In this document: positions 16,903 through 25,600 of the stretch, piece after piece | Layout of the letters: each line of letters starts with the position of its first letter | Position numbering within the stretch: position 1 is the stretch's first letter | Assembly: GCA_025964895.1 (NCBI GenBank) | Contig: JAOPXY010000135.1 | Coordinates: forward strand, 1-43,278 | Reading direction: 5' to 3' | DNA: 43,278 bases | Origin: Aeromicrobium sp. | Lineage (GTDB): Bacteria > Actinomycetota > Actinomycetes > Propionibacteriales > Nocardioidaceae | Notes under the pieces: model-generated | The model's database searches: none | Told to the model about the DNA's origin: nothing | The model's input: the letters and a program-made list of their open reading frames with translations, nothing else | Made by a program: the position numbers and the translations under genes

Positions 16903-18579
16903 ATGTCCCTCACCATTGCGCTCCCCCAGCGCCTCCGCCGACCGGAGCGCGTCCGTCGCCTGGCCGTCGGTGTTCTTTCCACGGCCATCGCCACGGCAGG
17001 TCTCACCGTGGCCTCCGCGCCGGCACAGGCAGCCGAGACGGTCACCGCACCGTCGCTGACCTGGAAGGTGTCCGACTACATCGCCAACCCCACGGGCCAG
17101 TTCGCCGACCACACCGTCAGCGGAGGTGCCACGGAGACCGATCGCGTCGTGACCTTCCCGGACGGGGTCTACGCCTACGACTCCGAGACCGGCGCGACCT
17201 CCATCAAGTACGCCGGAACGTTCAAGGCGGCCGGTCAGGGCGGGTCCTACTCGGTCACGTTCGCCGACCCGACCGTCACTCTCGACGCAGCGGGCGAGGG
17301 CACCATCTCAGCCGACGTGTCCTGGGCCATCGGTATCACCCAGGCCGCAGGACCGACCCGACTGACCGTGACGACGTTCGACGCCGAGCCGGCCGACTGG
17401 GCCGTCGCGGGCGGTCTCACCAAGACTCCGAACTGGGCCGGGGTCCTCCAGCCCGGCACTCCGGAGTCGGCTGCGGCCGGCATCACCAACCCCGCCAGGC
17501 CGGTCAACGGCGAGTCGTTCGCGCCGGAGTTCATCACGTTCCTGAACGCCCAGATCAAGGCGTTCTTCTACTCCACGGGCACCAACCCGACGAGCGACGC
17601 CCTCAAGGCTCCCGCTCCATTCACCGCTCAGGCGCCGATCGCGACGGTCGCGGCCGAGGCGACGTCGTCGTCCGACTCGGTGTCCGTCGCCGTCACCGGC
17701 GAGGGCTACAGCGCTGCAGCGCCGGGCATCTACGTCGGTGTGGCCGAGTCCGGTCTGACCGACCTGACAAACGCCACCACGTTCGCCGGCACGATCTGGT
17801 CGAACAGCCCCGGCAACCCGGCATTCGCGGTTCAGGAGGACGGCACGTTCGCCGCCACCTTGTCCTTGACCGCTGAGGTCATCGCCGGTCTTGACAAGAA
17901 CAAGAGCTACTCGGTCTACACCTTCAAGGCGCACGGTCAGAACGTCACCGATCCGTCGCAGAACGCAGAGACGCCTGTCGCGATCGACTTCTCCGGCTTC
18001 CCGAAGAAGCAGTCCGCGGTGGCAGCGTCGGCTGCATCGTCGACCTTCGGCGCTGGCTCGGTCGTGACGGTCACCGTTCCGACGGTCGGCAAGCACCTGC
18101 CCACGGGCACCGTGACACTGTCCGGGGCCGGCACGCAGACGGCCACGCTCGCCGGCGGCACGGCGACCGTCAGGCTGCCGAAGACGCTGGCGGCGGGCAC
18201 CACCACGCTGTCCGCGGCATACACCGGCGACGCCAACTACGGGTCCTCGACGGCGACGGTCAACGCGACGGTCACCACCGCCACCGTCTCGGTCAGGCGC
18301 GGCGCCACCACTAAGCCGACGACGAAGAAGACCGGCAAGTCCTCTCTCACGGTGAAGTCCTCGACCGGTGCTCCTGTCGATGGCAAGGCCACGGTCACCT
18401 TCACGAAGAAGGGTCGAAAGACCAAGACCAAGACCGTCACGATCAAGGACGGCAAGGGAAGCATCACGATTCCCACGCTGGCCAAGGGCACGTGGAGCGT
18501 CTCGGTGAAGTACACCGGCACGACCAACTTCGCCAAGACGGCAACCCTCAAGCGCGGCTCCTTCACCGTCAAGAAGTAG
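16903..18579 (+). CDS. modular secreted haem-uptake protein: HtaA-like region, AHG domain and two Ig-like repeats
   Basis: A 558-aa secreted protein and last gene of the haem operon. A long arginine-rich signal peptide ends near AQAAETV (about residue 45). A divergent HtaA-like region follows (about 48-245; SLTWKVSDYIAN, TSIKYAGTFKAAG, VTFADPTVTLDAAGEG, IKAFFYSTGTNPTSD). Next comes a domain (about 255-365) with GIYVGVAES, EDGTFAATLSL, YSVYTFKAHGQN and ETPVAIDF, matching the first domain of the protein at 13059. Two Ig-like repeats (about 370-460 and 465-558) end in a lysine-rich FTVKK tail. GAAAGG lies six bases before the ATG, and TAGATT at 16863-16868 could be an internal -10. Confidence 0.8.
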   Translation: MSLTIALPQRLRRPERVRRLAVGVLSTAIATAGLTVASAPAQAAETVTAPSLTWKVSDYIANPTGQFADHTVSGGATETDRVVTFPDGVYAYDSETGATSIKYAGTFKAAGQGGSYSVTFADPTVTLDAAGEGTISADVSWAIGITQAAGPTRLTVTTFDAEPADWAVAGGLTKTPNWAGVLQPGTPESAAAGITNPARPVNGESFAPEFITFLNAQIKAFFYSTGTNPTSDALKAPAPFTAQAPIATVAAEATSSSDSVSVAVTGEGYSAAAPGIYVGVAESGLTDLTNATTFAGTIWSNSPGNPAFAVQEDGTFAATLSLTAEVIAGLDKNKSYSVYTFKAHGQNVTDPSQNAETPVAIDFSGFPKKQSAVAASAASSTFGAGSVVTVTVPTVGKHLPTGTVTLSGAGTQTATLAGGTATVRLPKTLAAGTTTLSAAYTGDANYGSSTATVNATVTTATVSVRRGATTKPTTKKTGKSSLTVKSSTGAPVDGKATVTFTKKGRKTKTKTVTIKDGKGSITIPTLAKGTWSVSVKYTGTTNFAKTATLKRGSFTVKK

Positions 18580-18586
18580 TCGCGCA

Positions 18587-18614
18587 GCACCGAATCATCA
18601 GCACCGAATCATCA
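18587..18614. repeat. 14-bp tandem duplication after the haem operon
   Basis: GCACCGAATCATCA occurs twice head to tail (18587-18600, 18601-18614), directly before the terminator hairpin. It is probably a replication-slippage product; no function is apparent. Confidence 0.8.
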
Positions 18615-18616
18615 GC

Positions 18617-18651
18617 ACGGCCCGGTCACGGAACCCTGGTGGCCGGGCCGT
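18617..18651 (+). terminator. hairpin terminator of the haem operon
   Basis: ACGGCCCGG (18617-18625) pairs with CCGGGCCGT (18643-18651) around a 17-base loop that can extend the stem (TCAC/GTGG). There is no clear T-run, as is common in actinobacterial terminators. It lies 38 bp after the last stop codon. Confidence 0.65.
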
Positions 18652-18661
18652 CCTGCGTCCG

Positions 18662-18741
18662 GCGAGTGGTGCAAACCGGGCCCCGAGCGGCGCATTCCGG
18701 TCACGACACGCCGTCCGAAAAGTCCACAATGCACCACTCGC
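18662..18741. repeat. 80-bp element bounded by 12-bp perfect inverted repeats
   Basis: GCGAGTGGTGCA (18662-18673) is repeated inverted as TGCACCACTCGC (18730-18741), with 56 bp between and no ORF. It sits between the convergent haem operon and tetR, just beyond the haem operon terminator. The size and clean ends suggest a short dispersed palindromic repeat. Confidence 0.55.
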
Positions 18742-18758
18742 GGTAAGGGAAGGGCGGG

Positions 18759-19325
18759 TCAGGTGGGGGCGGTGAGGGCGTGCAGGACGTAGTGCTCGAC
18801 CGCGGCGCGGGCGACGCGGCGGGTCGACAGCGACGAGTGGATCAGGGCCATCGTCGAGGGAACGTCGTCGACGGTGAACTCGCCGGCCGCGATGCCGTCG
18901 TCGATGATCGTCCGGAGCACCGACTCCACGGCCATGACGTGCTCGCGGATCTCGGCAATGGAGTCTCGCGACAGCATCCCGTAGAGCTCGGGACCGAAGC
19001 CGAAGTGGAACTCATCCGACAAGCTGAGGTGCTCACGGACGTAGATGCGCATCGCGTCGGCGGGGCCCGTCGCGCGGTCCAGCGCGGCGCCGAGCCGGGC
19101 GAGGTAGCGGTCGGTCTCCGCGCTGGCGAAGGCCACCACGACGGCGTCCTTGTCGGCGAAGTGGTTGTAGATCACGGTGCGTCCGATGCCCGCCTCGGCA
19201 GCCAGGTCGGCCATCGTCAGCGCGTCGAACGAGCGCCTTGCGAGCAGCGCCGACAGCGCCTCGAAGACGAGCCGGCGGGTCCGCTCGCGGTGCTCTTCGA
19301 GCGAACCACCGATGATCTTGGGCAT
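18759..19325 (-). CDS. TetR-family transcriptional regulator
   Basis: A 188-aa regulator. The N-terminal helix-turn-helix (about residues 15-62) reads [50 protein letters not shown], which is the TetR pattern. The C-terminal ligand domain ([37 protein letters not shown]) gives no hint of the effector. The ATG at 19325 lies 18 bp from the divergent deoD start with no ribosome site; TACATT six bases upstream suggests a leaderless mRNA. By position it probably represses itself and the deoD operon, in which case a nucleoside or pentose phosphate would be a reasonable inducer (inference). Confidence 0.9.
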   Translation of the reverse strand: MPKIIGGSLEEHRERTRRLVFEALSALLARRSFDALTMADLAAEAGIGRTVIYNHFADKDAVVVAFASAETDRYLARLGAALDRATGPADAMRIYVREHLSLSDEFHFGFGPELYGMLSRDSIAEIREHVMAVESVLRTIIDDGIAAGEFTVDDVPSTMALIHSSLSTRRVARAAVEHYVLHALTAPT

Positions 19326-19343
19326 TGTCGTAATGTACGGCAG
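19326..19343. promoter_or_regulatory. bidirectional leaderless promoter between tetR and deoD
   Basis: The 18-bp gap contains TAATGTA at 19331-19337. On the plus strand TAATGT is a -10 box seven bases before the deoD GTG; on the minus strand TACATT is a -10 box six bases before the tetR ATG. The two boxes share five positions. No Shine-Dalgarno sequence is present for either gene. GTAC occurs at 19335-19338 and again at 19348-19351, a possible part of a TetR operator. Confidence 0.6.
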
Positions 19344-20135
19344 GTGAGTACCTCAGATCTGGCCCGACAGGCTGCCGACGCACTGCGTGAACGGACCGGC
19401 GGAGGTGAGCACGACATCGCTCTCGTGATGGGCTCCGGCTGGCTCCCGGCCGCCGACGTCCTGGGCATCGCGGACCACGAGGTGCCCCTCGCGGAGCTGC
19501 CGGGATTCAGCGCACCTGCCGTCGCGGGGCACGGCGGAACGGTCCGCTCGCTGAAGCTGGGCGACAAGCGCGTCCTGATCTTCCTCGGCCGTACGCACTA
19601 CTACGAGGGCAAGGGCGTGGCCGCTGTCGTGCACGGCGTCCGCACCGCCGCGGCTGCCGGCGTCAAGACGCTCGTGCTGACGAACGGCTGCGGCGGCCTG
19701 AACCCCGCCTGGGCCCCCGGCACCCCGGTGCTCATCAGCGACCACATCAACATGACCGCGACATCGCCGCTGGAAGGCGCGCACTTCGTCGACCTCACCG
19801 ACCTGTACTCGTCCCGCCTGCGAGACCTGTGCCGCCAGGCCGATCCGAGCCTCGACGAGGGCGTGTACGTCCAACTGCCCGGACCGCACTACGAGACCCC
19901 CGCCGAGATCGGCATGGTGCGCGCGATCGGTGGTGACCTGGTGGGCATGTCGACGACGCTGGAGGCCATCGCCGCCCGCGCCGCCGGCATGGAGGTCCTC
20001 GGCATCTCCTTGGTCACCAACGCTGCGGCCGGCATGACCGGCGAGCCGCTCAACCACGAAGAGGTGCTCGAGGCCGGCCGGGAGGCCGCGACCCGCATGG
20101 GCGCCCTGCTCGGCGACGTGCTGCCCAGGATCTGA
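19344..20135 (+). CDS. deoD: purine nucleoside phosphorylase, trimeric type
   Basis: A 263-aa cytoplasmic enzyme that splits (deoxy)inosine and (deoxy)guanosine with phosphate into the base and (deoxy)ribose-1-phosphate. Family marks are VMGSGW near the N-terminus, [12 protein letters not shown] (phosphate site), [38 protein letters not shown] and [19 protein letters not shown] (the Asn/Glu base-binding region). The length and motifs are those of the trimeric class, like M. tuberculosis Rv3307, which carries this symbol there. The start is GTG at 19344, with a TANNNT box seven bases upstream and no ribosome site: leaderless. It is first of a three-gene operon; the next start follows four bases after the stop. 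Confidence 0.94.
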   Translation: MSTSDLARQAADALRERTGGGEHDIALVMGSGWLPAADVLGIADHEVPLAELPGFSAPAVAGHGGTVRSLKLGDKRVLIFLGRTHYYEGKGVAAVVHGVRTAAAAGVKTLVLTNGCGGLNPAWAPGTPVLISDHINMTATSPLEGAHFVDLTDLYSSRLRDLCRQADPSLDEGVYVQLPGPHYETPAEIGMVRAIGGDLVGMSTTLEAIAARAAGMEVLGISLVTNAAAGMTGEPLNHEEVLEAGREAATRMGALLGDVLPRI

Positions 20136-20139
20136 TCCG

Positions 20140-20925
20140 ATGAAGGTCCTCGTCACGGGTGCCGGCGGCTCGATCGGGCGGACGCTCGGGCGTGGGCTGC
20201 CACGTCTGGGGCACGAGCTGCGAGGCCTCGACCTGGCCGGCGAGCCGGTCCCCGGCTACGACGCGGGCTGGATCATCGGCGACTGCCTCGACCCCGCCGT
20301 CGTCGACGCCGCCGTGCGCGGTGTCGACGCCGTCGTGCACCTGGCCGGCAACCCCGAGGAGGACTCCCTCGCCGCGTCGCTGCAGTCCCACGTGCACACG
20401 ACCGGCCGCCTGCTCGACGCGATGGTGCGGCACGGTGTCGACCGCATCGCGTACGCGAGCAGCAATCACGCGGTCGGGCGCACCCCGAGCGGCGAGACGC
20501 TGACGACGTCCGCCCGGCCGCGCCCCGACACCTACTACGGCACCGCGAAGGTCGCGGCCGAGGCGCTGCTGAGCCTGCACGTCGACCGGCACGGCATGTC
20601 CGCCGTCGCGATGCGCATCGGCACGGTCGAGGACGAACCGACGACCGTCCGCCAGCTGTCGACGTGGCTGTCGCCGGCCGACGCCGTCCGCATGGTCGAT
20701 GCCGCGATCGGAGTGCCTGCTCCGGGGTACACGGTCATCTACGGCATCAGCGCCAACAGCCGGGGCTGGTGGGACCTCGGCCCCGGCCGGGCGATCGGCT
20801 TCGATCCGCAGGACGACGCCGAGGCCTTCGCCGGGTCGATCCTCCCCCGCCCCGAGGACGAGGCCGAGAATGCCTTCGCCGGTGGCCCGTACGCCCTGCC
20901 CGACCTCGAACGACCCGCCTTCTGA
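20140..20925 (+). CDS. NAD-dependent epimerase/dehydratase family protein (uronate-dehydrogenase-like)
   Basis: A 261-aa extended short-chain dehydrogenase. The Rossmann loop is VTGAGGSIGRTL (residues 5-16), followed by VHLAGNPEEDS and the catalytic set ASSNHAVG and YYGTAK (YxxxK). The GRTPSGETLTTSARPRPDTYYGTAKVAAE stretch and the late ISANSRGWWDLG are those of proteins annotated NAD(P)-dependent oxidoreductase or uronate dehydrogenase. Lying between deoD and pmmB with gaps of 4 and 11 bp, it may act on a sugar from nucleoside breakdown, but its substrate is unknown. Confidence 0.85.
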   Translation: MKVLVTGAGGSIGRTLGRGLPRLGHELRGLDLAGEPVPGYDAGWIIGDCLDPAVVDAAVRGVDAVVHLAGNPEEDSLAASLQSHVHTTGRLLDAMVRHGVDRIAYASSNHAVGRTPSGETLTTSARPRPDTYYGTAKVAAEALLSLHVDRHGMSAVAMRIGTVEDEPTTVRQLSTWLSPADAVRMVDAAIGVPAPGYTVIYGISANSRGWWDLGPGRAIGFDPQDDAEAFAGSILPRPEDEAENAFAGGPYALPDLERPAF

Positions 20926-20936
20926 AGGGATCCACC

Positions 20937-22562
20937 GTGACCGACGACCTCCTCTCCCGCGCGCAGGACTGGCTCAGCCAGGACCCCGATCCCGCGACCC
21001 GCGCGGAGCTGCAGGGTCTGATCGACGCCGGCGACACCGACGCCCTCCAGGACCGCTTCGCCGAACGGCTCCAGTTCGGCACCGCCGGCCTACGAGGCGC
21101 CCTCGGCGCGGGACCCAACCGCATGAACCGGGTCATCGTGGCGCAGGCGGCCTCGGGACTGTCGTCCTACCTGCTCGAGCACGCCGGCAGCGACGATCCA
21201 TCGGTCGTCGTGGGCTACGACGCCCGCCACAACTCCGACGTCTTCGCGCGTGACACGGCCGAGATCATGCAGGGCGCGGGCGTCCGGGCCCTCCTGCTGC
21301 CGACGCACCTGCCGACCCCCGTCCTCGCGTTCGCGATCCGGCACCTGGGCTGCAGCGCCGGCGTCATGGTCACGGCGTCGCACAACCCGCCGCAGGACAA
21401 CGGGTACAAGGTCTACCTCGAGGACTCCAGCCAGATCGTGCCGCCCGCCGATGCGGACATCTCCGCCGCGATCGACGCCGTCGGCCGGGTCGACGAGATG
21501 CCCCGGAGCAACGACTACGAGACCCTGGGGCCGGAGGTCGCCGAGGCGTACGTCGACGCCGTCGTGGCGTTGCCGGCCGACGGACCGCGGGAGATCATCG
21601 CGGTCTACACGCCGATGCACGGCGTCGGCCGCGACACGCTCGTCGAGGCCGTCTCCCGCGCAGGATTCCCGGCGCTGCACACCGTCCGCGAGCAGGGTGA
21701 TCCCGATCCGGACTTCCCGACCGTCGCCTTCCCCAATCCCGAGGAGCCCGGCGCGATGGACCTCGCGCTGAAGCTCGCCTCGACCGTCACGGCGGACCTG
21801 ATCGTCGCGAACGATCCCGACGCCGACCGGTGCGCCGTGGGCGTCCGCGAGGGCGAGTCGTTCAGGATGCTGACCGGCGACCAGGTCGGCGTACTGCTGG
21901 CCGACTTCCTGCTGCGGCGGGGCGTCGAGGGCACCTACGGGTCGTCGATCGTCTCATCCGACCTCCTCGGCCGACAGGCCGCGGCCCACGGGCAGCCGTG
22001 GGAGCAGACGCTGACGGGCTTCAAGTGGCTCGGCAAGATCCCGACCCTCGTCTTCGGCTACGAGGAGGCGCTGGGGTACAGCGTCGCGCCCGACATCGCC
22101 CGCGACAAGGACGGCGTCTCGGCGATCATCACGGTGCTCGAGATGGCCGCGGAGCTCAAGGCCGAGGGTCGGTCGCTGATCGATCGGCTCGACGACATCT
22201 ACCGCGAGCACGGGCTGCACGCGACGAGCCAGCTGTCGGTGCGCGTCGACGACCTGGCGATCATCGCCCGGGCCATGGACGCCCTGCGCACGTCACCCCC
22301 GACCGTCCTCGGCGGGCTCGACGTCACCTCCGTCGACGACCTCGCCGACGGCTACCACGGCCTGCCGCCGACGGACGGCATGCGGCTCGGGCTCGACGGC
22401 GGGGCGCGGATCATCTGCCGCCCGTCCGGCACCGAGCCCAAGCTCAAGTGCTACATCGAGGTCGTCGTGCCCGTCGACGACACGATCGCGACCGCCCGCG
22501 CCGCCGCGGAGGCCCGGATCGACGGCATCAAGACCGATCTGGCCGAGGCCCTCGGCATCTGA
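20937..22562 (+). CDS. pmmB: phosphohexomutase-family protein, PmmB type (possible phosphopentomutase)
   Basis: A 541-aa alpha-D-phosphohexomutase. An N-terminal RLQFGTAGLRGALGAGPNRMN segment is followed by the phosphoserine loop VTASHNPPQDNGYKVY, the Mg-binding DPDADRCA, the sugar-binding GYEEALGYSV and the phosphate-binding RPSGTEPKLKCYIEV. All catalytic residues are present. It matches mycobacterial PmmB (Rv3308), next to deoD there as well, and the family includes human PGM2, a phosphopentomutase. No deoB-type phosphopentomutase is in the window, so conversion of pentose-1-phosphate from DeoD and DeoA to the 5-phosphate is a credible role, alongside phosphomannomutase activity. GTG at 20937 has GAAGGGA upstream. 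Confidence 0.9.
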   Translation: MTDDLLSRAQDWLSQDPDPATRAELQGLIDAGDTDALQDRFAERLQFGTAGLRGALGAGPNRMNRVIVAQAASGLSSYLLEHAGSDDPSVVVGYDARHNSDVFARDTAEIMQGAGVRALLLPTHLPTPVLAFAIRHLGCSAGVMVTASHNPPQDNGYKVYLEDSSQIVPPADADISAAIDAVGRVDEMPRSNDYETLGPEVAEAYVDAVVALPADGPREIIAVYTPMHGVGRDTLVEAVSRAGFPALHTVREQGDPDPDFPTVAFPNPEEPGAMDLALKLASTVTADLIVANDPDADRCAVGVREGESFRMLTGDQVGVLLADFLLRRGVEGTYGSSIVSSDLLGRQAAAHGQPWEQTLTGFKWLGKIPTLVFGYEEALGYSVAPDIARDKDGVSAIITVLEMAAELKAEGRSLIDRLDDIYREHGLHATSQLSVRVDDLAIIARAMDALRTSPPTVLGGLDVTSVDDLADGYHGLPPTDGMRLGLDGGARIICRPSGTEPKLKCYIEVVVPVDDTIATARAAAEARIDGIKTDLAEALGI

Positions 22563-22578
22563 CCCGTCACCGTCCGGG

Positions 22579-22638
22579 GCGGTGGATCCTCCCCCGTATG
22601 CCGCAGATTTCCTGCCCATAGGGTGGTGGATCCACCGC
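22579..22638. terminator. inverted repeat between convergent pmmB and nuclease genes
   Basis: GCGGTGGATCC (22579-22589) pairs with GGATCCACCGC (22628-22638), an 11-bp perfect stem around 38 bases. The 82-bp gap holds only this, which fits a bidirectional terminator. The wide loop also leaves a small repeat element possible. Confidence 0.5.
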
Positions 22639-22644
22639 TCGTGC

Positions 22645-25600
22645 CTACTTCTTGCGGACCTTGACCGTGAAGCTGGTCGTCGAGCCGTTCGCGACGCCGT
22701 TGCCGGAGAATGTCGCGGTGGCCTTCTTCGCAGAGCCCGACGTCGTGAACCTCCCGAGCCGGATGCGCACCTTGCCGTCCCGGACGGCTCCGGTGTAGCT
22801 CTTGCCGTTGGCGCGGACCGTGACCTTGCCGCCGTCGACCGTGAAGCCCGCCGCCTTGACCGACAGCGTGACGAACGGCTTCGTGCGGTGGCGGACGATC
22901 GTGGACGGGCTGACCGAGACCTTCTTCAACGTCGTCGCCGCCTTCGCCACCGTGACCGACGTCGTCGTGGACGTCGGGTCGAAGTCGGCGTTGCCGTCGT
23001 AGAACACCGTCAGCGACGTCGTCCCGACCGGCAGCGTCCTCGACAGGTTGATCGAGCCCGTGCCGTTCGTCAGCCAGCCCGCGAGCTCGTCGCCCGCCGC
23101 GACACGGATCAGACCCGAGGCGCCGGGCTGGCCCGTAACGGTCAGGACGGCACTCGTGCCGTACGTGCCCCGCCCGGCCGTGGCGGTCAGGCCCGACGTC
23201 GCCTTGAGCACCTGCGTCGTGACCTCGCCGCTCGACACCGCATATTCGTCATCGCCCGCGTACGACACCGTCAGCAGGTGCGATCCGACGGGCAGATCCT
23301 CCAGGACGACGTCGACCGTGCCGGCGGCCAGCGTCTCACGCCCCAGCTCGGTCCCGCCCTCGGAAACGGTCACCTCACCGGACGGTGAGCCCGCGGCGCC
23401 CGCGACCGAGACCTTCACCGTCACGTCCTGGCCGGAGCGGACCGAGGCGGGCGCCGTGGCCGTCGTCGTGGTCGCGAGCCTGCTCGCGTCGAATCCGACG
23501 ATCTCCGGGTCGTGGTCGCTCGCGCGGAACGGGCTGTCGTCGTACAGGTTGGTGACGTTGTAGTTGTACCGGCTGTACTCGCGTGCCAGCGCCTCGTAGG
23601 AGTTGATGTTCCAGATGTCGGTCCCCGTCACAGTCGGACGTGCAGCCGCCGAGGCGAAGACGTGGTCGAGCGATCCGACGGCACCGTCGAACTGGTACGT
23701 CTCCTTGTCGGTCAGCTCCTCGGCGAGGTTGACGAAGCCGGCGTCCTCGATGATGCGGACCGGGTCCTCCTCGTTGTAGGCGTTGAAGTCGCCGGTCAGG
23801 AAGACCTTGTCGGTGCCGGCCGCGGCCTCGACGTCGGCGGCGAACTCGATCAGCGCGGTGGCCTGCCTGGTACGCGCCTGGTTGGACGCACCCTGTCCGT
23901 CGCCCTGATCGGCGTCGGCGCCCGATCCGGAGCCCTTCGACTTGAAGTGGTTCACGATGACGGCGAACCGTCCGCTGAGCGGCTTGTCGACCTGGGTGAA
24001 CGCCTGCGCCAGCGGAGCCCGGGCGTTGACGAACGCGGGATCGTCGAGGATCGTCGACGTCCCCACCGTCGTGAGCGTGGCGGCCCGGTAGATGAGCGCC
24101 GTCCGGATGACGTCCTCACCCGTCGTCGGCACCGTGGCCGGCGACGGCACCGCCGCCCACGTCCCCGCGCCGGCGTCGGCGTTGAGGGCCGCCACCAGGG
24201 TGTCGAGCGCCGTGTCGCGGGGCTTCCCGAGCGCCGCAGAGTTCTCGATCTCCTCGAGCGACACGACGTCGGCGTCGAGGGTGTTGATCGCGTTGACGAT
24301 CTTGGCCTGCTGCCGCGCCAAGCTGGCCGCGTCGGCCGCACCGCGCGGCCCGTTGCCGGACGACGTGTTCGGGGTGCCGCACTCGTTGGTCGTGATGGGG
24401 TTGTCGTCACGGTCGTTGTAGTACGAGCACTTACCCCCGGCGGTGACGTAGTCGGCGCCGGTCGTGGTGAAGTAGTTCAGCACGTTGAACGTGGCCAGCT
24501 TGACCTTGCCACCGACGTCCTCGGGCGCCTGCTTGCGCGTCGACCCGAACGTCACGGGCTCGGTGCCGGCGCCCGTCACCTGCTCCCGCGGCTGCAGCTT
24601 CCACAGGTAGTTCCGGAAGTCGAGCACGACCGGCTCGGTGAACGTCACGGGCGCGCCCACCCGGACCTCGTTGTCCGGGCGGAGCCACGGCAGGGCCGTG
24701 TCCTGATTGGCTGCGCTGAGGTAGTTGGTCGTCGCGGCGTCGTCGAGGGTCACGAGCGCCGCGGCGTTCTGGGCGGCCTTGGCGATCGCCGCGGGACCGG
24801 GGGCGACGACGTTGGTCGGTGTGTCGAGCGGCTTGGCGCCCGGCGCCAGGCCGATCTCGCCGTACTGGTTGGTTGCGTAGTTGTCGGTGACCGTCATGGG
24901 CCCCTTCGGGGCGAGCAGCATCCCCTCGAGCGACTCCTTCTGCTCCTCCGTCAGGGGGAACGTGACCTCCGCGGGCTCGACGGCCGCCGGAACGTCCGCG
25001 AGCTCGGTCCACGAGACGGACGTCAGCTCGGTCATCCGCTGGTACTCCACGACCTTGCCGGTGACCTCGACGTAGTCGCCCTGATCGACGGCGTTGGCGA
25101 AGGTGCTGCCGAAGACGAACACGCCGTCCGAGGCGGCGTGGGTGCCCAGGTCGAGCGGGCCACCCGTGCCGGGCGTCTGGAGGTACGCGCCGCTGAAGCC
25201 CCCGGTCTTGTAGACCGCCGTCACGACGCCCTTCGTCGTGGCCTGGCCACGCCGCTGCGGGCTCTTGGGGCCCGTGCCCTGGATCTCGGCGATCGTGCCC
25301 ACGAGCGGCGCCGGCGCCGGCAGCACGCACGTCGGGCCACAGGCGACCGGGGTCGCGCCCTTGACCGCCGACAGGGTGAAGTCGGAGGCGTTGCTGTCGG
25401 TGTCGGCGAAGCCCGTGCGGTTGATCGATCGCGCGTCGCTCGTCGCGGAAGGCCCGGGGGCAGCAGCACCCTCGAACGTGTTGGTCGTGCCGTAGCCGAG
25501 CAGGTCGACGATGCCGCTCGAGCCGGCGACGTCCGGCGTGACGGCTCCGATCACGGCGGCCGGCAGCGGATCGGTGGAATCGACCAGCGCGACCGTGCCG

